A stretch of 64,000 bases of DNA from Cydia pomonella (GCF_033807575.1 NC_084708.1:6100501-6164500), one strand, 5' to 3'; shown: positions 20,210 to 31,320, counted from the stretch's first letter. Program-made: numbers and translations. The notes: generated by a model from the letters alone, not told the origin.

Positions 20210-21080
20210 TTTTATTTTCCTTTTCCTGTTTACTGTATACTGTCTAGGTTCTAGTTATCTATAAATTGTCACCCCAAGAAAAAAGGAGTAACAGAAACAT
20301 TATTTAAATTTAAAGAGTCGCGCATATATGTCTCTATATTTCGATGAGAAATAATTCAAAAAATAATATGTGGAATATCTTGTACTGGTAAGCTGAGAGC
20401 CAGTCACGACGGGAAATTTACTCTAAAAATAGGCTTAACATTTAAACCGTATCGGACGTTTCAGGTATTTTCAGCCAATTTGCCAAATTCTCAGTGATTA
20501 CAAGGACTTTTGAAGTAATTAAATTTTTTAGTTTTTTTAAATTTTTAGTTACTGCTCAATGCTTAATTTTTTGAGGACGTAAATTTAGCTATTGCTAACT
20601 TGACTAATCTAGCTTACCACATGAGAAGAGGCCACTTCACGGCACTTTATCCTTCTTTTTTGTATTTTCTCTTGTCATTTGTGTTAACAAATCAAGTATT
20701 TCTTATTTTTAAACACATTGATATTGTTTGTTTTAAATGGTTAGCCATTTACCTCTACCATCGTTGATAATTTTAACAGACCGTTTTTATATCTTTTTTC
20801 CAAAAAGCTAAGGTCTACGGTATGACCATTGTATAACAATCATTTAAACATATTGTGCTGGCCTTGCCTGACTCAAAATGTTTTGGGCCCTATAGATTAT
20901 CGCGCTTAATCATAAAACTTTACGGGCCGGATTTAGTTAAATTATGTTTTATTTATCCCTTTCTTACAAATACATAAGTCAAAATGTCAGATAAAGAAAA
21001 ACGATTCATAGCTAATTCAGGTTAGTAACGCGTGTACGCATAACGCCATATATGTATAGATTTTTATATCAAGAAGAGTT
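20210..21080. other. No gene seen
   Basis: AT-rich sequence with no supported features. Confidence 0.5.
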
Positions 21081-21084
21081 ATCC

Positions 21085-21170
21085 TGGCGTGGTGTACACG
21101 AAAAGAGGCCTATGCTCAGCAGTGGGTGACTGGAAGCTAAAATTATAATGATGATGATGATATTATTATT
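21085..21170 (+). repeat. SINE 3' end fragment with (GAT)n tail
   Basis: 'gaggcctatgctcagcagtg' followed by 'aatgatgatgatgat' is the usual 3' end and tail of a lepidopteran SINE. Its tRNA head is missing. Confidence 0.7.
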
Positions 21171-21769
21171 TCCATAGTGGAAAAATTCTATTTAGTACGC
21201 TAATTTCCTATTCACATAAGCGCGATGTATTCACCCAAATTTTCTCATTAACCTCTTGAACGCCAAGAACACCTAAAGTCGTCGTTACTAGTCGTGCCCA
21301 CAGCGCCAAGGACAACTATGGATGCTATGGCCTATGCTGTTAAAGTAACCTTGACATTTTGAAGTAAGGTTTACATTAGCTCGCTTAACTTGGCATGTTA
21401 CGTTTTTGTTTATGACTTAAACCGTTAAAAGGTTAAACAAAAATGTTCTAGTAAGGCTAGAAATCTGAAGTAAGGTAAATTGAAGTAAGTAACTTCAAAA
21501 TAGTTGAGTGCAAAATGCAGATATATATAAAACCGAGCTCGGCGGCGTGCCAACTTACTCTGACGAACTTAATTTCGGTCAAGACAATGGGCTGCTGAGG
21601 ACTTCCAAGTGGCAAATTGGCCACTTTCATGTTTTGATCCGGAATTTATGAAGAGTTTCGGGTGTTTTGGTTAGTTTTTTAAACTATTGGTGCCGCTTAT
21701 AAATTCGACTGGCAAGTGGCGACTGGTAGTCGAGCGATAACAGTTTAGAATCTCGTTTCAAAAGTAATT

Positions 21770-22068
21770 TAATACAAACTAGCGATAAGTACGACTTGCA
21801 ACCGGAGGTCACGGGTTCAAACCCAGGCTAATGAGTTTTTCGGATCTTATATACGAAATATCATTTGATATTTATCAGTCACTTTTCGGTGAAGAAAAAC
21901 ATGGTGACAAAACCTGACTAATCCTAATAAGGCCTAGTTTACCCTCTGAGTTGGAAGGTCAGATGGCAGTCGCTTTCGTAAAAACTAGTGCCAATTCTTA
22001 GTTTTAGTTGCAAAGCGGACTCCTGGCCCCCATGGCAAAAATGCCTTGACAACGTGATGATGATGAAA
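21770..22068 (+). mobile_element. tRNA-derived SINE (second family)
   Basis: A degenerate tRNA head includes the B box GGTTCAAACCC at 21814-21824. The body 'atatcatttgatattta', 'cttttcggtgaa' and 'cagatggcagtcgctttcgt' is shared with 52120-52448. It ends in (GAT)n. The 5' boundary is approximate and no target duplication is evident. Confidence 0.82.
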
Positions 22069-22074
22069 AAGCCT

Positions 22075-22495
22075 GAGCTAACCTAAATAAAACGTAATGT
22101 GCCGACCAATCGTATTCGAGAAGTAAATAATAGACGCAATAAACCCATAGTTGCATTTATCCTATATCGTCTTTTACCTGTACAACCTGGATTTTCTTTA
22201 CTCATATTGCGATTATTTTCATTAAAAATTATACGCCAAATGCATTATAAAATCTAAAATATTTTCATCGACTACCGTCACACAAGGAAACTATTACAGA
22301 AGCAATCCAAGTATTGGCATTACCCTCCGTTTAGGTGTCCCAATGGGCAGGATGCAATTTGAGACCCATCAATAATGCCACTAATGGACAAACTTTCCTT
22401 GCATCGCAATTACACTAATGTTAGGTGCGTGTGGTTGCTGACACACTGGTGATGCTGATGTGTTATTGTTTTCCATCGTATTTTCTCGGAAATGT
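22075..22495. other. No gene seen
   Basis: No supported feature. Confidence 0.5.
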
Positions 22496-22500
22496 TCGTA

Positions 22501-22554
22501 TTTGTCATGCTGCTTCGGTCAACCTACTGAGGTTGACTGAAGCAGCATGACAAA
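22501..22554. repeat. Near-perfect 24-bp hairpin
   Basis: Arms 22501-22524 and 22531-22554 ('tgtcatgctgcttc' and 'gaagcagcatgaca') pair with one G/T mismatch round the six-base loop 'tactga'. About four more pairs extend the stem after one mismatch. It may be a foldback MITE core or a hairpin RNA; the sequence cannot decide. Confidence 0.7.
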
Positions 22555-22639
22555 CACGATCGTTTTACGTGTACGTGTATAAAAGTACTGACTTTTTGTA
22601 CCGAAAGTCACTGAAATAGCAAGACACGTTCGTACGTTT

Positions 22640-23010
22640 CCGTGAAAATACGATGGAGAATAATGCCTACTGGGGACCCGGGTACGTTCTTAAACTACGT
22701 CCAAAAGACAGGTATGGGCATTGTGAATGTCATCACGCTTTGTGTGGCAGGGCACAGCACAGCGGATGTCATTCCAGATTTAGAGCAGAGCCCAACTGGG
22801 GAAGTCCTTACAGAAAACCACAGCGAAATAACACTAGACCCTACTCATAATGTTGTGTTCCTGCCGGTGAGTAAGGTTGCCAGAGCTCGGCGAGGGTGCG
22901 GAGTGCTAGGATCGGCAACGTGCATATGACTCCTCTGAAGTTGCAGACGTACATAGACTACGGAGACTGCTTACCACCAGGCGGGCCGTATGCTAGTTTG
23001 CCACCGACGT
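22640..23010 (-). repeat. Long interspersed repeat, inverted copy of 50770-51105
   Basis: Read on the minus strand it shares 'tggcaaactagcatacggcc'-like, 'gttgccgatcct', 'gcaggaacacaacattatga' and 'ctgtgctgtgccctgccaca' blocks with 50770-51105. Frames of 65-95 codons exist on the plus strand but give no known domain and are probably shadows. It is probably the 3' region of a LINE family; I cannot name it. Confidence 0.75.
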
Positions 23011-23014
23011 AATA

Positions 23015-23580
23015 TATGCACTGTCTACATCTGTACTAATGTGCCGTCGGTAAATTTCCAAAACTGCGATATCCATATGGAAAAAAATCGGAAACTTCTT
23101 ATATTTTTGTATGTACATAATTATGTAGAAATGACGAAATTCTGAGGTAACAAACATAAAATCGTTTAAAGAACCTCGTCGTCGTTTTAGAATTTTGAAG
23201 TCCTAAAAAATAACTGAAATTAACTGCTTCCTAACTAATCTGACACAAAATATTTTCATTTATTGTACTTATATAAACTTGAATAGACTACAGACACACA
23301 ATACGAGTAGATACCACATGCGCTTAGGTGACCGTGTGTATCACACAAAATCACAATTCAATCCCTTCTCTTAGGCTCGGTAACACTCGTCTAAATAGCA
23401 AAGTTAACTTGGAGTTAACCAAGTAATCTCTAAAGTTTCCTTAAAATTCAGCCGTTTTAATAAAGATTGATGCTATTTTAATCTCATCAAATGTATTTGA
23501 CGACTAAGAAATTGAATTAGAATCTACACAATGGTGTTTGGATGTTAGCAGGGGTGTACATGAATAATCAGTTAAAAGTT
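23015..23580. other. No gene seen
   Basis: AT-rich, unassigned sequence. Confidence 0.5.
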
Positions 23581-23592
23581 AGTAAATTATCT

Positions 23593-23937
23593 TATCTTAT
23601 TATCCTCCTTGTGTCGTATTCCTTATTGCGGAGGGTCGTGGCCTCTATTAATTAATTTGCGGACTAACGCCTTCCATGTTGCGGTCTTGGGCAGTGTGTA
23701 ACGCATCGTGGACCTTGGATTTTGTGCTGTCGCGGATCTGATATGACCAGCGCAATGGGTTTCTTCCTCTTGGCCGCCTTCCCTGGACTTTCCCCGTTAT
23801 CAGGATCATTTCCAGATTGGCGGTTTTCTTCTTGGCTATGTGTCCGAAGAATTCGAAGATCCTACGAAGACAGATCGTCGACAGCCTGACAGTGACTTCC
23901 ACTTCTTGCAGCATTGACACATTTGTGCGGTGGGCTG
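23593..23937 (-). mobile_element. 5'-truncated RTE-type LINE with 12-bp target duplication
   Basis: AGTAAATTATCT occurs at 23581-23592 and again at 23938-23949. The element runs on the minus strand and ends in (GATAA)n, an RTE-type tail. It holds only the C-terminal coding end and a short 3' UTR. Confidence 0.9.
23648..23935 (-). pseudogene. RTE-type reverse transcriptase C-terminus
   Basis: The minus-strand frame reads NVSMLQEVEVTVRL, then RRIFEFFGHIAKK, then GKVQGRRPRGRNPLRWSYQI, then ALHTAQDRN and a stop at 23648. The FFGHI and GKRxRGRxPxRW motifs are characteristic of this LINE group's extreme C-terminus. Catalytic domains are absent through 5' truncation. An internal Met is not a real start. 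It has no independent function. Confidence 0.88.
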
Positions 23938-23951
23938 AGTAAATTATCTAC

Positions 23952-26385
23952 TCGTACATAGTGGTATTTCGAACGTAGTTTTTTACGGCCACATCTTGCA
24001 AAAATCGACAAGCTGCGTGGGTAACAAATGTCTAGCTATGGCTGGACCTAAAAAAAGGGGAAAGCCCTGGCGATGCCAGCTGCACTAGTTGCCAAGGATG
24101 GCATGCGTGCCAATGATTTTCTAAAGAGGAAACCTAATTCCGTGCGAAGTGGAGGAGAAAAAGTAGGAAAGTGCACCCTGGGCTTCGTAGCAAGATCGGA
24201 GAATGCAACCGGAATAAACGCTAATATGAGAAAGATAGTTGCTTTGTGCGGTGCAAATTCTTGTTGTGAGTATCCCATTTGTCGCAGGATTGCCACCAAT
24301 AATACCTCGAAAGATTGCGCCTAGGTTAGTTCTGGAAGGATACCGATGTGTTGAGTTTAGGTATTAAGTTTTATATATAATTAATTTGCGATAGACCTAC
24401 TGATCATAAGTATATGGCACTAATCGGGCTTGTAGAGTCAGCGTCAAATTAGTGATAGCCAAAGTGAATAAATACGAGTATGTTGTGTCACACGTTTCTT
24501 ACGTAGTGTGTTGTGTAGGTATTCCTATATATTTGGCCTCTTTGGCTGTCACTGTGTATATTATACTGACTGTACAGTTTTTTCCGCGTGTTGACTTGTA
24601 AACCTTTGCTATTATTTCAAAAGTGGACTAAGGAAACGAATAAACTAACTTCCTAAATATCTCTGATATTCACGTTTTACGTAAAATATCTCACAACTCA
24701 AATAATTTCCATCCAAATCAAGAAACCATCCCAGCCAACAATCCGTTTCCAAGACAAACATCAAAGACCGGTTTCGCAACTAAAATTATAACCAAAACAA
24801 TAATGGCGTTTACAATAATTAAGCGCTCCTTCGATTAACAATAAGATATTAAATTGCAACCCACCCTCAGTGCAAACAGAAATCAATCATCGTTTCATCA
24901 CGACTTGCCGCAGTATACAGTTTACTATACTTGTCGCAAAACTAAGTGACGAGTAAGGTCGTAAATCATCTGAATCATGCTATCTCTTTCGTACTTACAG
25001 TGGAGCTTGATTGGGACTTGCAACAGTAGTGCAAGTAGTATTACGGCGTAAAAGTTACGGTATCTAACTTTCATATAGCAGTAGGCTAGTTAGGTATTGA
25101 GCAATTTAACCTCGGTTTGGTGAAGCGGAGGTTGAGTGAGTCTCACAATAGTCGTGCAGGACTCACAATAGTACATATTTTGTCATAATCGGTACGGTAC
25201 ATGACTTTATTGCCCGACTCGCCACTTGGTGCTGCGGTAAGTATAGCAGTAGGCTAAATGGTGTTGAGCTATTTGATCTGTTTTGGGGTCGTTTCGTAGC
25301 TTACTTACCTATAGTAGTTTCCGGTATCAGACATAAGGGAACTTTATATTTGTAACAGACTTCAAAATATCTAAAAAGGGGCTTTTCAATATTTTGAGAA
25401 ACTCATGGTTAATTTTTGAATGTTCCCTGACTTTCGAAGAATGTGAAACCGATTTGGAAAGTGGCATACTGTTTTGAAAAGTCAGTATTTTTTCAAGGGT
25501 TTTAATATATAATTTAATTCAGGTTAAAGTATCGTGGAATTCGTGGAGTAATAATAATACTTTAACTATTTACATTGCAAAAGTCAACGTACGTATTGAA
25601 TAGTCACTAATTAATATAAACGAGATATGTCTCGGATATTTTAATTAATGATACTACTTGAAGAACCGAATTAAATAATTTGCTTGAGAAATACACTAGA
25701 CTGCAATGAAAATTCGTTAATCTATTTTTTCTTTCAACCCTTATTTTTGCGTCGGAGTTTAATTTAATTACGCCATCAAGTGACTTTACCTACTGTTCTT
25801 AATTTCCCACTATGTTTGACCCGGAAGGGGGGTTAACTATATTCAAATACCTCGACAATCGAAATATCCGCTTGGATAGTAGAATATGTCAGAGAATTAC
25901 CGCTTATTTCCTTTCTCCTATTTTGCGGGATAATTTGCACCTTGGAATATATTACTCTTATGCTAATATAGATCTTGGTGAATATATTAGATTTAGTTTT
26001 TATTGAATGTACACGTAAAGCTGATATCGATAGCATTTGTATTTTCCTTGGATAAGAAAACTGACAAGTTGTGTTTTTACTTTTAAAATATATTGGTGAA
26101 ATAGCTAATCGTATATTTCAATACTTATGGCTGCTGCCGGGCCTTGAGAAATTACATGCACATTTCTAAATAAGTATCCTTTTTTCACTCATTCTGCTGC
26201 CAAAGTTTTCTAGGGAGAGAATTTCACTAAAATTTTCAATGCGCGACCAAGTTTTTAGTATGGGTTAAGGTCACGCCATTTCCCTGTAAACATAAAATAA
26301 ACGGAGTTTAAAGTTTCCTTTATTTACAATAGGACATTAAATTACTTAATACATATAAACAGAGGTATAACAGTAACTGTACAAA
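23952..26385. other. Long gene-free stretch
   Basis: No supported gene. The 83-codon frames at 24073-24324 (plus) and 24048-24299 (minus) overlap and neither has a known domain. Near 25070-25270 the phrase 'atagcagtaggcta' occurs twice with related flanks, a weak local duplication. 'ctcacaatag' repeats near 25142 and 25162. Confidence 0.45.
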
Positions 26386-26388
26386 CAC

Positions 26389-26452
26389 TAAACTAAATTT
26401 AGTTTAAGCGTGATTATATGTATGTATTAATTAATACATACATATAATCACG
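26389..26452. repeat. Two adjacent perfect palindromes (18 bp and 44 bp)
   Basis: 26389-26406 (TAAACTAAA and its complement) and 26409-26452 (22-bp arms starting CGTGATTATATGTATG, no spacer) are each perfect. On the minus strand the right arm of the larger palindrome is the terminal sequence of the adjoining RTE remnant, so the palindrome joins a LINE 3' end to its own inverted copy. Confidence 0.95.
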
Positions 26453-26453
26453 T

Positions 26454-26648
26454 CTACTTCCCGGAAGGATAGGCAGAGACCACGGATTTTCATTTGCTAC
26501 GATCCTGACACACCTCTTTCGCTTCCTTCACTTTCATAACATTCCTCATACACGCTCGTCGGTTTAGATCCTTTCTTCAGGATTTCCCCGATTTGATCAG
26601 AGAAAGTCCGCCGAGGTCTACCCCTTCCAGCTCCCTCTTCTACTTGAG
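26454..26648 (-). pseudogene. RTE-type LINE C-terminus, frame-shifted
   Basis: The first frame reads GAGRGRPRRTFSDQIGEILK. A frameshift leads into RACMRNVMKVKEAKEVCQDR, then a stop where the family usually has Trp, then SVVSAYPSGK and a final stop at 26454-26456. These are the last ~65 residues of an RTE-type protein, with GRGRPR and CQDRSK motifs. One frameshift and one nonsense codon make it dead. Its 3' terminus runs directly into the 44-bp palindrome. Confidence 0.88.
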
Positions 26649-26651
26649 GTA

Positions 26652-27330
26652 TTGTACTAAGGATGCTGGCGATATTTCCTTGTTATATCGCAAGTTATAT
26701 TTTTTGTATTTTATTCTTATCGGCAAGTCATCAAAATATGTAAGTATCCAAATTTTTAGGTGATGTTTATAATGTCCTCAGAAAGCATGACCACTTTCCC
26801 GAACGTTTTTGATCCAGTCATGACCAGCGTGTGTAAAGGCCATATTGTACACGGTGTGTTGCAACGGTAAAAATATTCATAGGCATTATATCAAATCCTT
26901 CTACGTTAGTAATATAACACACGAGAAGCCTGTCATCTGCAATATTAGTAAATTTATAAACTTAATCAAAATTAAAGTTTCCCTAATATTAACTCCACAT
27001 CAGAAATAATTAACCCACGCACTGCACGTCCCGAACTAACCGCAACTTATCAACAACTCTCAAGTAATTATGAGTTAAGAAATTCTGTACTTAGCAACTT
27101 GCACTGAAAACATTGCCTGCATTTAGCGAATTTGTGTTGGGAAATTTTAAGTGGGTCCTAAGTGTTCCCGCGTGATTCCGAGTTGGTAAATGACACGGTG
27201 AGGTTTGGAAAAGTTTTGAGATTGCTCACGGTACTTAGGTAGTCCGAGATGTGATGTGTGACTTAATATTAAAGTATCAGTTACAGCAAAGAGATGAACG
27301 TTGAAAACTTCAGTCTGTTTGCCACCGTAT
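26652..27330. other. No gene seen
   Basis: An 88-codon minus frame (27147-27413) overlaps the palindromic motif region below and has no known domain. Confidence 0.45.
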
Positions 27331-27334
27331 AAAC

Positions 27335-27580
27335 CTTTTAGTGAAAACGCGTTTTCCCTTTTAAAATATAGTTTTCCGTATTGATTCCATAAAAACGCGC
27401 TTTCACTGGTCAAAACTACTTTTCTGGATCGCCTCAGTGAAAACGCGTTTCCCTCGGTATCAATGTGTAAATATTGTGAAAGTTTAAATCAAAACGTGTT
27501 TATGCTAGTTAAAATTATTTGGTTTTAACATGGACTTTTCAGTCTAAACTAGTTTTAATAAAGTGCCTTGGTGAGAACTA
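27335..27580. repeat. Degenerate array of short palindromic motifs
   Basis: Irregularly spaced copies of a GAAAACGCGTTTTC-like palindrome occur: 'gtgaaaacgcgttttccc' near 27342, 'aaaaacgcgctttcac' near 27391, 'gtgaaaacgcgtttccc' near 27437, then variants with an ACTAGT centre ('aaactagtttt' near 27548 and 'gaactagtttt' near 27577). It looks like a decayed tandem or foldback repeat. Confidence 0.55.
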
Positions 27581-27804
27581 GTTTTGATTAATTGTTTCAG
27601 AATTTATTTCAGTGAAAACAAAACATAAAAAAGCTTTCGATTTTCTAAGTTAATATTAAAATCTTAGTCAATACTGCAGGGCTATGATGGTCGACTTTAT
27701 AAATGATATGATTTTTATATTGATAAAATTTGCATTTTATCCAGTTTTTGTTTACATTTGGCTTTTAACCGTTATTATCCCATATACAAAATTTGCAAGG
27801 CCAA

Positions 27805-27952
27805 AGGATAATCCACACTAGAATAGTCCGGGTCCGGGCCGAGGTTTTCGACACTTCAGTTTCCATAAAAATCATCACGTGATCACAGGTCGCAGTTCAC
27901 AGAACACGAAATGTCGGAAGACTCGGCCCAGCTTTCTAGCGTAAGTCATCCT
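27805..27952. mobile_element. MITE related to 7309-7468
   Basis: It starts 'aggataatccacactagaat' and ends 'ctagcgtaagtcatcct', with the same GC-rich subterminal blocks ('gtccgggtccgggccgag' and 'actcggccca'). The left TA is lost. Confidence 0.8.
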
Positions 27953-27989
27953 TTATTTAGCTCATGCAACATATGCAGAAATTGAATTA

Positions 27990-28858
27990 TATGCAATTAG
28001 CTTTAGCCCGCGGCTTCGCCCGCGTAAAGCAAAAAAAAGGTTCTCAGTTTCACCCGTATGTTTGTATGAACGCATGTTTGTCCGCGATTATTAGATTTAG
28101 AATCATGTTCTGAAAAATGCATGAAGTATTCCACAACTTTATACTTGTTAAAGTACTTCCTTATGATTCTTATGAACAACATTTTTAGCCATGTTTGAAA
28201 GTGGCAGCAATAGAACCAAACTTTGAGGTGAACTTACACGGGAGCACGCCACATAGAACTGACCGTGGGAGAAACAGTCCTGACGTAGTATCTATTAGGA
28301 ACTACTGGACCGATTGAATTGCAATTTGGCAAAAATACTTTCAAAATTTTGCATGTCCAAAATATTAAATTTTAAAATCAATCAATGCCATTTTCATATA
28401 TAACGTCCCAAAAAAAGAATTACACCCATATTGATATTTAGTAATTTCAACCCCATCGCATCCCAACAGGGGATTTGTATTTCACGTCCACCTCGTTAGG
28501 CTTTAAAATCGTTGTTATTTTCGTAATCAGCGACCCGATAAACCATAGAAATAATACCCATGTTGATTTTTATACTTAGTCACCATATTTCTCCCTTTTA
28601 GGGGTTGAATTCTCAAAAAACCTGAAACACGTGTTTACTCATTTATCGTTAGGAATACTCTTGTAAAGTATTTAATAAAATAATATACCTAATTATGTTT
28701 CCTGATACAAACTTTGGACCCCAATTCCACCCCTTGAGGGGATGAATTTTGAAAAATCCTTTCTTAGTGCACCCCTAGGACTTCTAAAGAACCTACGTGC
28801 CAAATTTGGAATCTCTACAACCAGCGGTTTAGGCTGTGCGTTGATATGTCAGTCACCA
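27990..28858. repeat. Helitron-associated degraded repeat, interrupted by a LINE
   Basis: 'agcccgcggcttcgcccgcg' near 28004, a helicase end on the minus strand (28148-28282), and typical runs such as 'ggggatgaattttgaaaaat', 'gtgccaaatttggaat' and 'gctgtgcgttgatatgtcag' before 28855 form a composite of the kind found round lepidopteran Helitrons. The right part is cut by the LINE starting near 28859. Confidence 0.55.
28148..28282 (-). pseudogene. Helitron helicase C-terminal fragment
   Basis: A 44-codon minus-strand frame begins QDCFSHGQFYVACSRVSSPQ, continues through LVLLLP and ends VVHKNHKEVL and a stop (28150-28148). FSHGQ.YVA.SRV is the closing motif of the Pif1-type helicase of Helitron rolling-circle transposons. 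Upstream sequence is too decayed to read. It is dead and far too short to act. Confidence 0.85.
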
Positions 28859-29732
28859 AACTAATGTCGTAAAGTGGGCAGGTTCGCTATCCGATGAGTA
28901 TAGGCTGGAGTGCGGGGTCAGGCAGGGGGGGCTTACGTCGCCTAGACTCTTCAGCCTATATATCAATCGGCTGATTGAGGAGCTCAGCAACACTATGGTC
29001 GGATGTTCAATAGATGGGACGTTCGTAAATAACATCAGTTACGCAGACGACATGGTGTTGCTGAGCCCGTCGATCGACGCCCTGAGGACGCTGGTAAGTG
29101 TTTGTGAGCGGTATGCGGAAGCCCATGGTCTCAAGTACAATGTCTCTAAAAGTGAGTTGCTGGTCTTCAGGGGAAGAACTGTAAAATTAGACGACCAAAT
29201 GTTACCTCCAGTGAGACTGAATGGCACTCCTCTTAAAGTAGTAAGAGAATTTAAGTACTTGGGACACTGGGTAACCGCATCGCTAAAAGATGATATAGAT
29301 GTAGAAAGGGAGCGTAGGGCGCTGGCAGTAAGAAGTAATATGTTGATTCGTAGGTTCGCAAGGTGTACTAGCAACGTTAAAATCACCCTTTTTAAGGCGT
29401 ACTGTCAGTCATTTTACACCTGCAGCCTATGGATCAACTTTACTCAAAAAACTTACAGCGCCCTGCGCGTGCAATATAATAATGCTTTTAGGATGCTGTT
29501 GGGGCTGCCGCGCTATTGCAGCGCTAGCGGTATGTTCGCGGAGGCGCGCACCGACGGCTTCCACGCCATCATGCGCAAGCGGGTGGCGTCGCTGGTGCGG
29601 CGCGTGCGCGGCAGCGCCAACAGTCTCCTTGCCACAGTCGCGGACAGGGTAGATGGCGCTTTCTGGCAGTACTGGAGCAGCCTACATGCCCATAACAATC
29701 GAGATAGGATACTACATTATAAAATAAAATAG
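28859..29732 (+). CDS. LINE reverse transcriptase, C-terminal half (5'-truncated)
   Basis: About 290 codons are open without a stop from the junction near 28859 to the stop at 29730-29732. In order: ECGVRQGGLTSPRLFSLYIN (RT motif with GVRQG..SP), SYADDMVLLS (catalytic YADD, Asp codons near 29043-29048), VSKSELLVF, and FKYLGHWV. A basic, helical C-terminal part follows with LFKAYC, ALRVQYNNAFRMLLGLPR and RRVRGSAN. No RNase H is seen. The upstream half of RT and the endonuclease are missing, so it cannot work alone. A start at 28995 (ATG) is only an internal Met. The type fits the CR1/L2 group; this is inference. It is clearly more GC-rich than its surroundings, and the lack of stops points to a recent insertion. 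Confidence 0.9.
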
Positions 29733-29851
29733 GTATTAATATAGGTTTAGTTTATTAGGTAATAAGTTACTAATATAATATAATATAATATAATATAATA
29801 TAATATGGAAATAATTCTGAAATAAATGTTTATTTAATTTAATTTAATTTA
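29733..29851 (+). mobile_element. LINE 3' UTR with (TAATA)n and terminal simple repeat
   Basis: It continues the preceding LINE. A TATAA pentanucleotide microsatellite lies at about 29770-29806, then AATAAA near 29820, and a terminal (TTTAA)n tail near 29832-29850. The target duplication is not resolved because of simple sequence. Confidence 0.75.
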
Positions 29852-29854
29852 AAT

Positions 29855-30218
29855 AAATACTTATAAATTTATGTTTTTTTTAACATTGTCTAAAAATCAC
29901 TTTTTTCGTTACTGGATTGCTATGATGGATCTTACATATACGAAATTTACATATTTGGGTTAAAAATTGGTCTAAGATTTTTATTTTAAATAAATTAACA
30001 CAAAAGTTATGGCTAGAAAACCAGTTTTTGGCCTAAAATTGTTCAACTTTGATGCCAAATATCTCGAACTTTGAAGTAAATATGGGACACTATATTGCTT
30101 AAAGCTGTTGTTCTTAATACATAAGATAAGCTACAAAAACATTAAAAAACTAAGGGGTCAGATCGAAGGTCATTGGCACCAGGGCAGTTAGCTTAGACGG
30201 TCTATTAAATGGCACTGA
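29855..30218. other. No gene seen
   Basis: AT-rich with phrases such as 'aaatatctcgaactttgaag' reminiscent of common repeats. Nothing is firm. Confidence 0.45.
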
Positions 30219-30221
30219 AAA

Positions 30222-30361
30222 GTGGTTTTCCATCAGAGAAATGATCCTTATGCTTAATGTGCAAAAAGAACTTCTTTTTTCAAAATTTATTTTGGAATTT
30301 CAGGTAAAAGAGGACCTTATTGCACTTGAAGCATAAGGACCCTTCTGTGATGGAAAACCAC
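30222..30361. mobile_element. MITE, 140 bp
   Basis: GTGGTTTTCCATCA at the left is inverted against TGATGGAAAACCAC at the right. Arms continue through 'ccttatgctt' and 'aagcataagg'. Flanking A's hide the target duplication. Confidence 0.88.
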
Positions 30362-30364
30362 AAA

Positions 30365-31316
30365 TAAACAATGCATTTAAAACTACCTACTTGCAACATA
30401 AGTAGTATTTCACTTTTATTCACCTTGCCAAAAGTTTTTAATAACAAACTAATTCGAAAAAAATGGGAGGTATGTTTTTACGGTAGAAAAGATTGTGTTC
30501 AGAAGGGTGCGAGGATGGAAAGGTGCACCCCTGTTCTGCAAGGGATGATATTACAAACCGTGAGAATTAGAAATATGGAGGATATGACCTAGAATAAAAA
30601 GTTGTTTTATATTTTGGCTCAAGGTAACTAGAAATACCTACATGTCCTTAAATTTGGAAAAGGGTACATGAAACGAAATGTAATCATACACACATGATAA
30701 AGTACATATGTAGTAAGTATAAAGATAAAGATTTCATGTCTTCATAGAATACGTTGCAGGTTAATTTGTTTTCTTACTTACATTTAAAAAAATCATTACC
30801 TGTTGATTTTATACTGTGTAGTATCATTATCAAAATAAAAAGTGTCGCGGAACACTCAGTTGGAACGAAGTATATTATTATTTATAAACGTACTATATTA
30901 TTGATTAACAAATACAAAAAAAGATCGACAAAATAATAATTAACGAAACTGCTTACAAAATTTCACAAATCAGTTCAGAAATGCGATTACAGGCAGGGAA
31001 AACGACTAAACATAAGAAATCATTTTTGAGCTGAAACTGATTAGCTCGAGCAATACAATCGCTTAGTCAATCAAAAATATGAAATTCAAGTGCAAAAACG
31101 GGGACTGAATCCATCATCATCATCACAATCATCGCTGTTACCACCTGTTTCTAAGCGGCTATTTGCCAATTGTGCCACTATAGGATATACGTAAGTCAGT
31201 GAAATTAGGCTTCTTATTCTCGAGAAAGATTATTTTACAAAAGAGGGCCGTGACGGAAAAAACTTGTTCCACTTTTTTTCACCTAGCCATCATCCATCAA
31301 CCATCCTAAAAATAGA
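30365..31316. other. No gene seen
   Basis: Short frames (30371-30592, 30754-30936) have no recognisable domain. Confidence 0.45.
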
Positions 31317-31320
31317 TTAA

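Noticed and set aside
22501..22554. microRNA precursor
   Set aside because: Total length near 54 nt with an almost perfect stem and tiny loop is atypical; kept only as a hairpin.
24073..24324. 83-codon frame, mirrored by an 83-codon frame on the other strand
   Set aside because: Both strands are open at once over the same DNA, and neither translation is recognisable.
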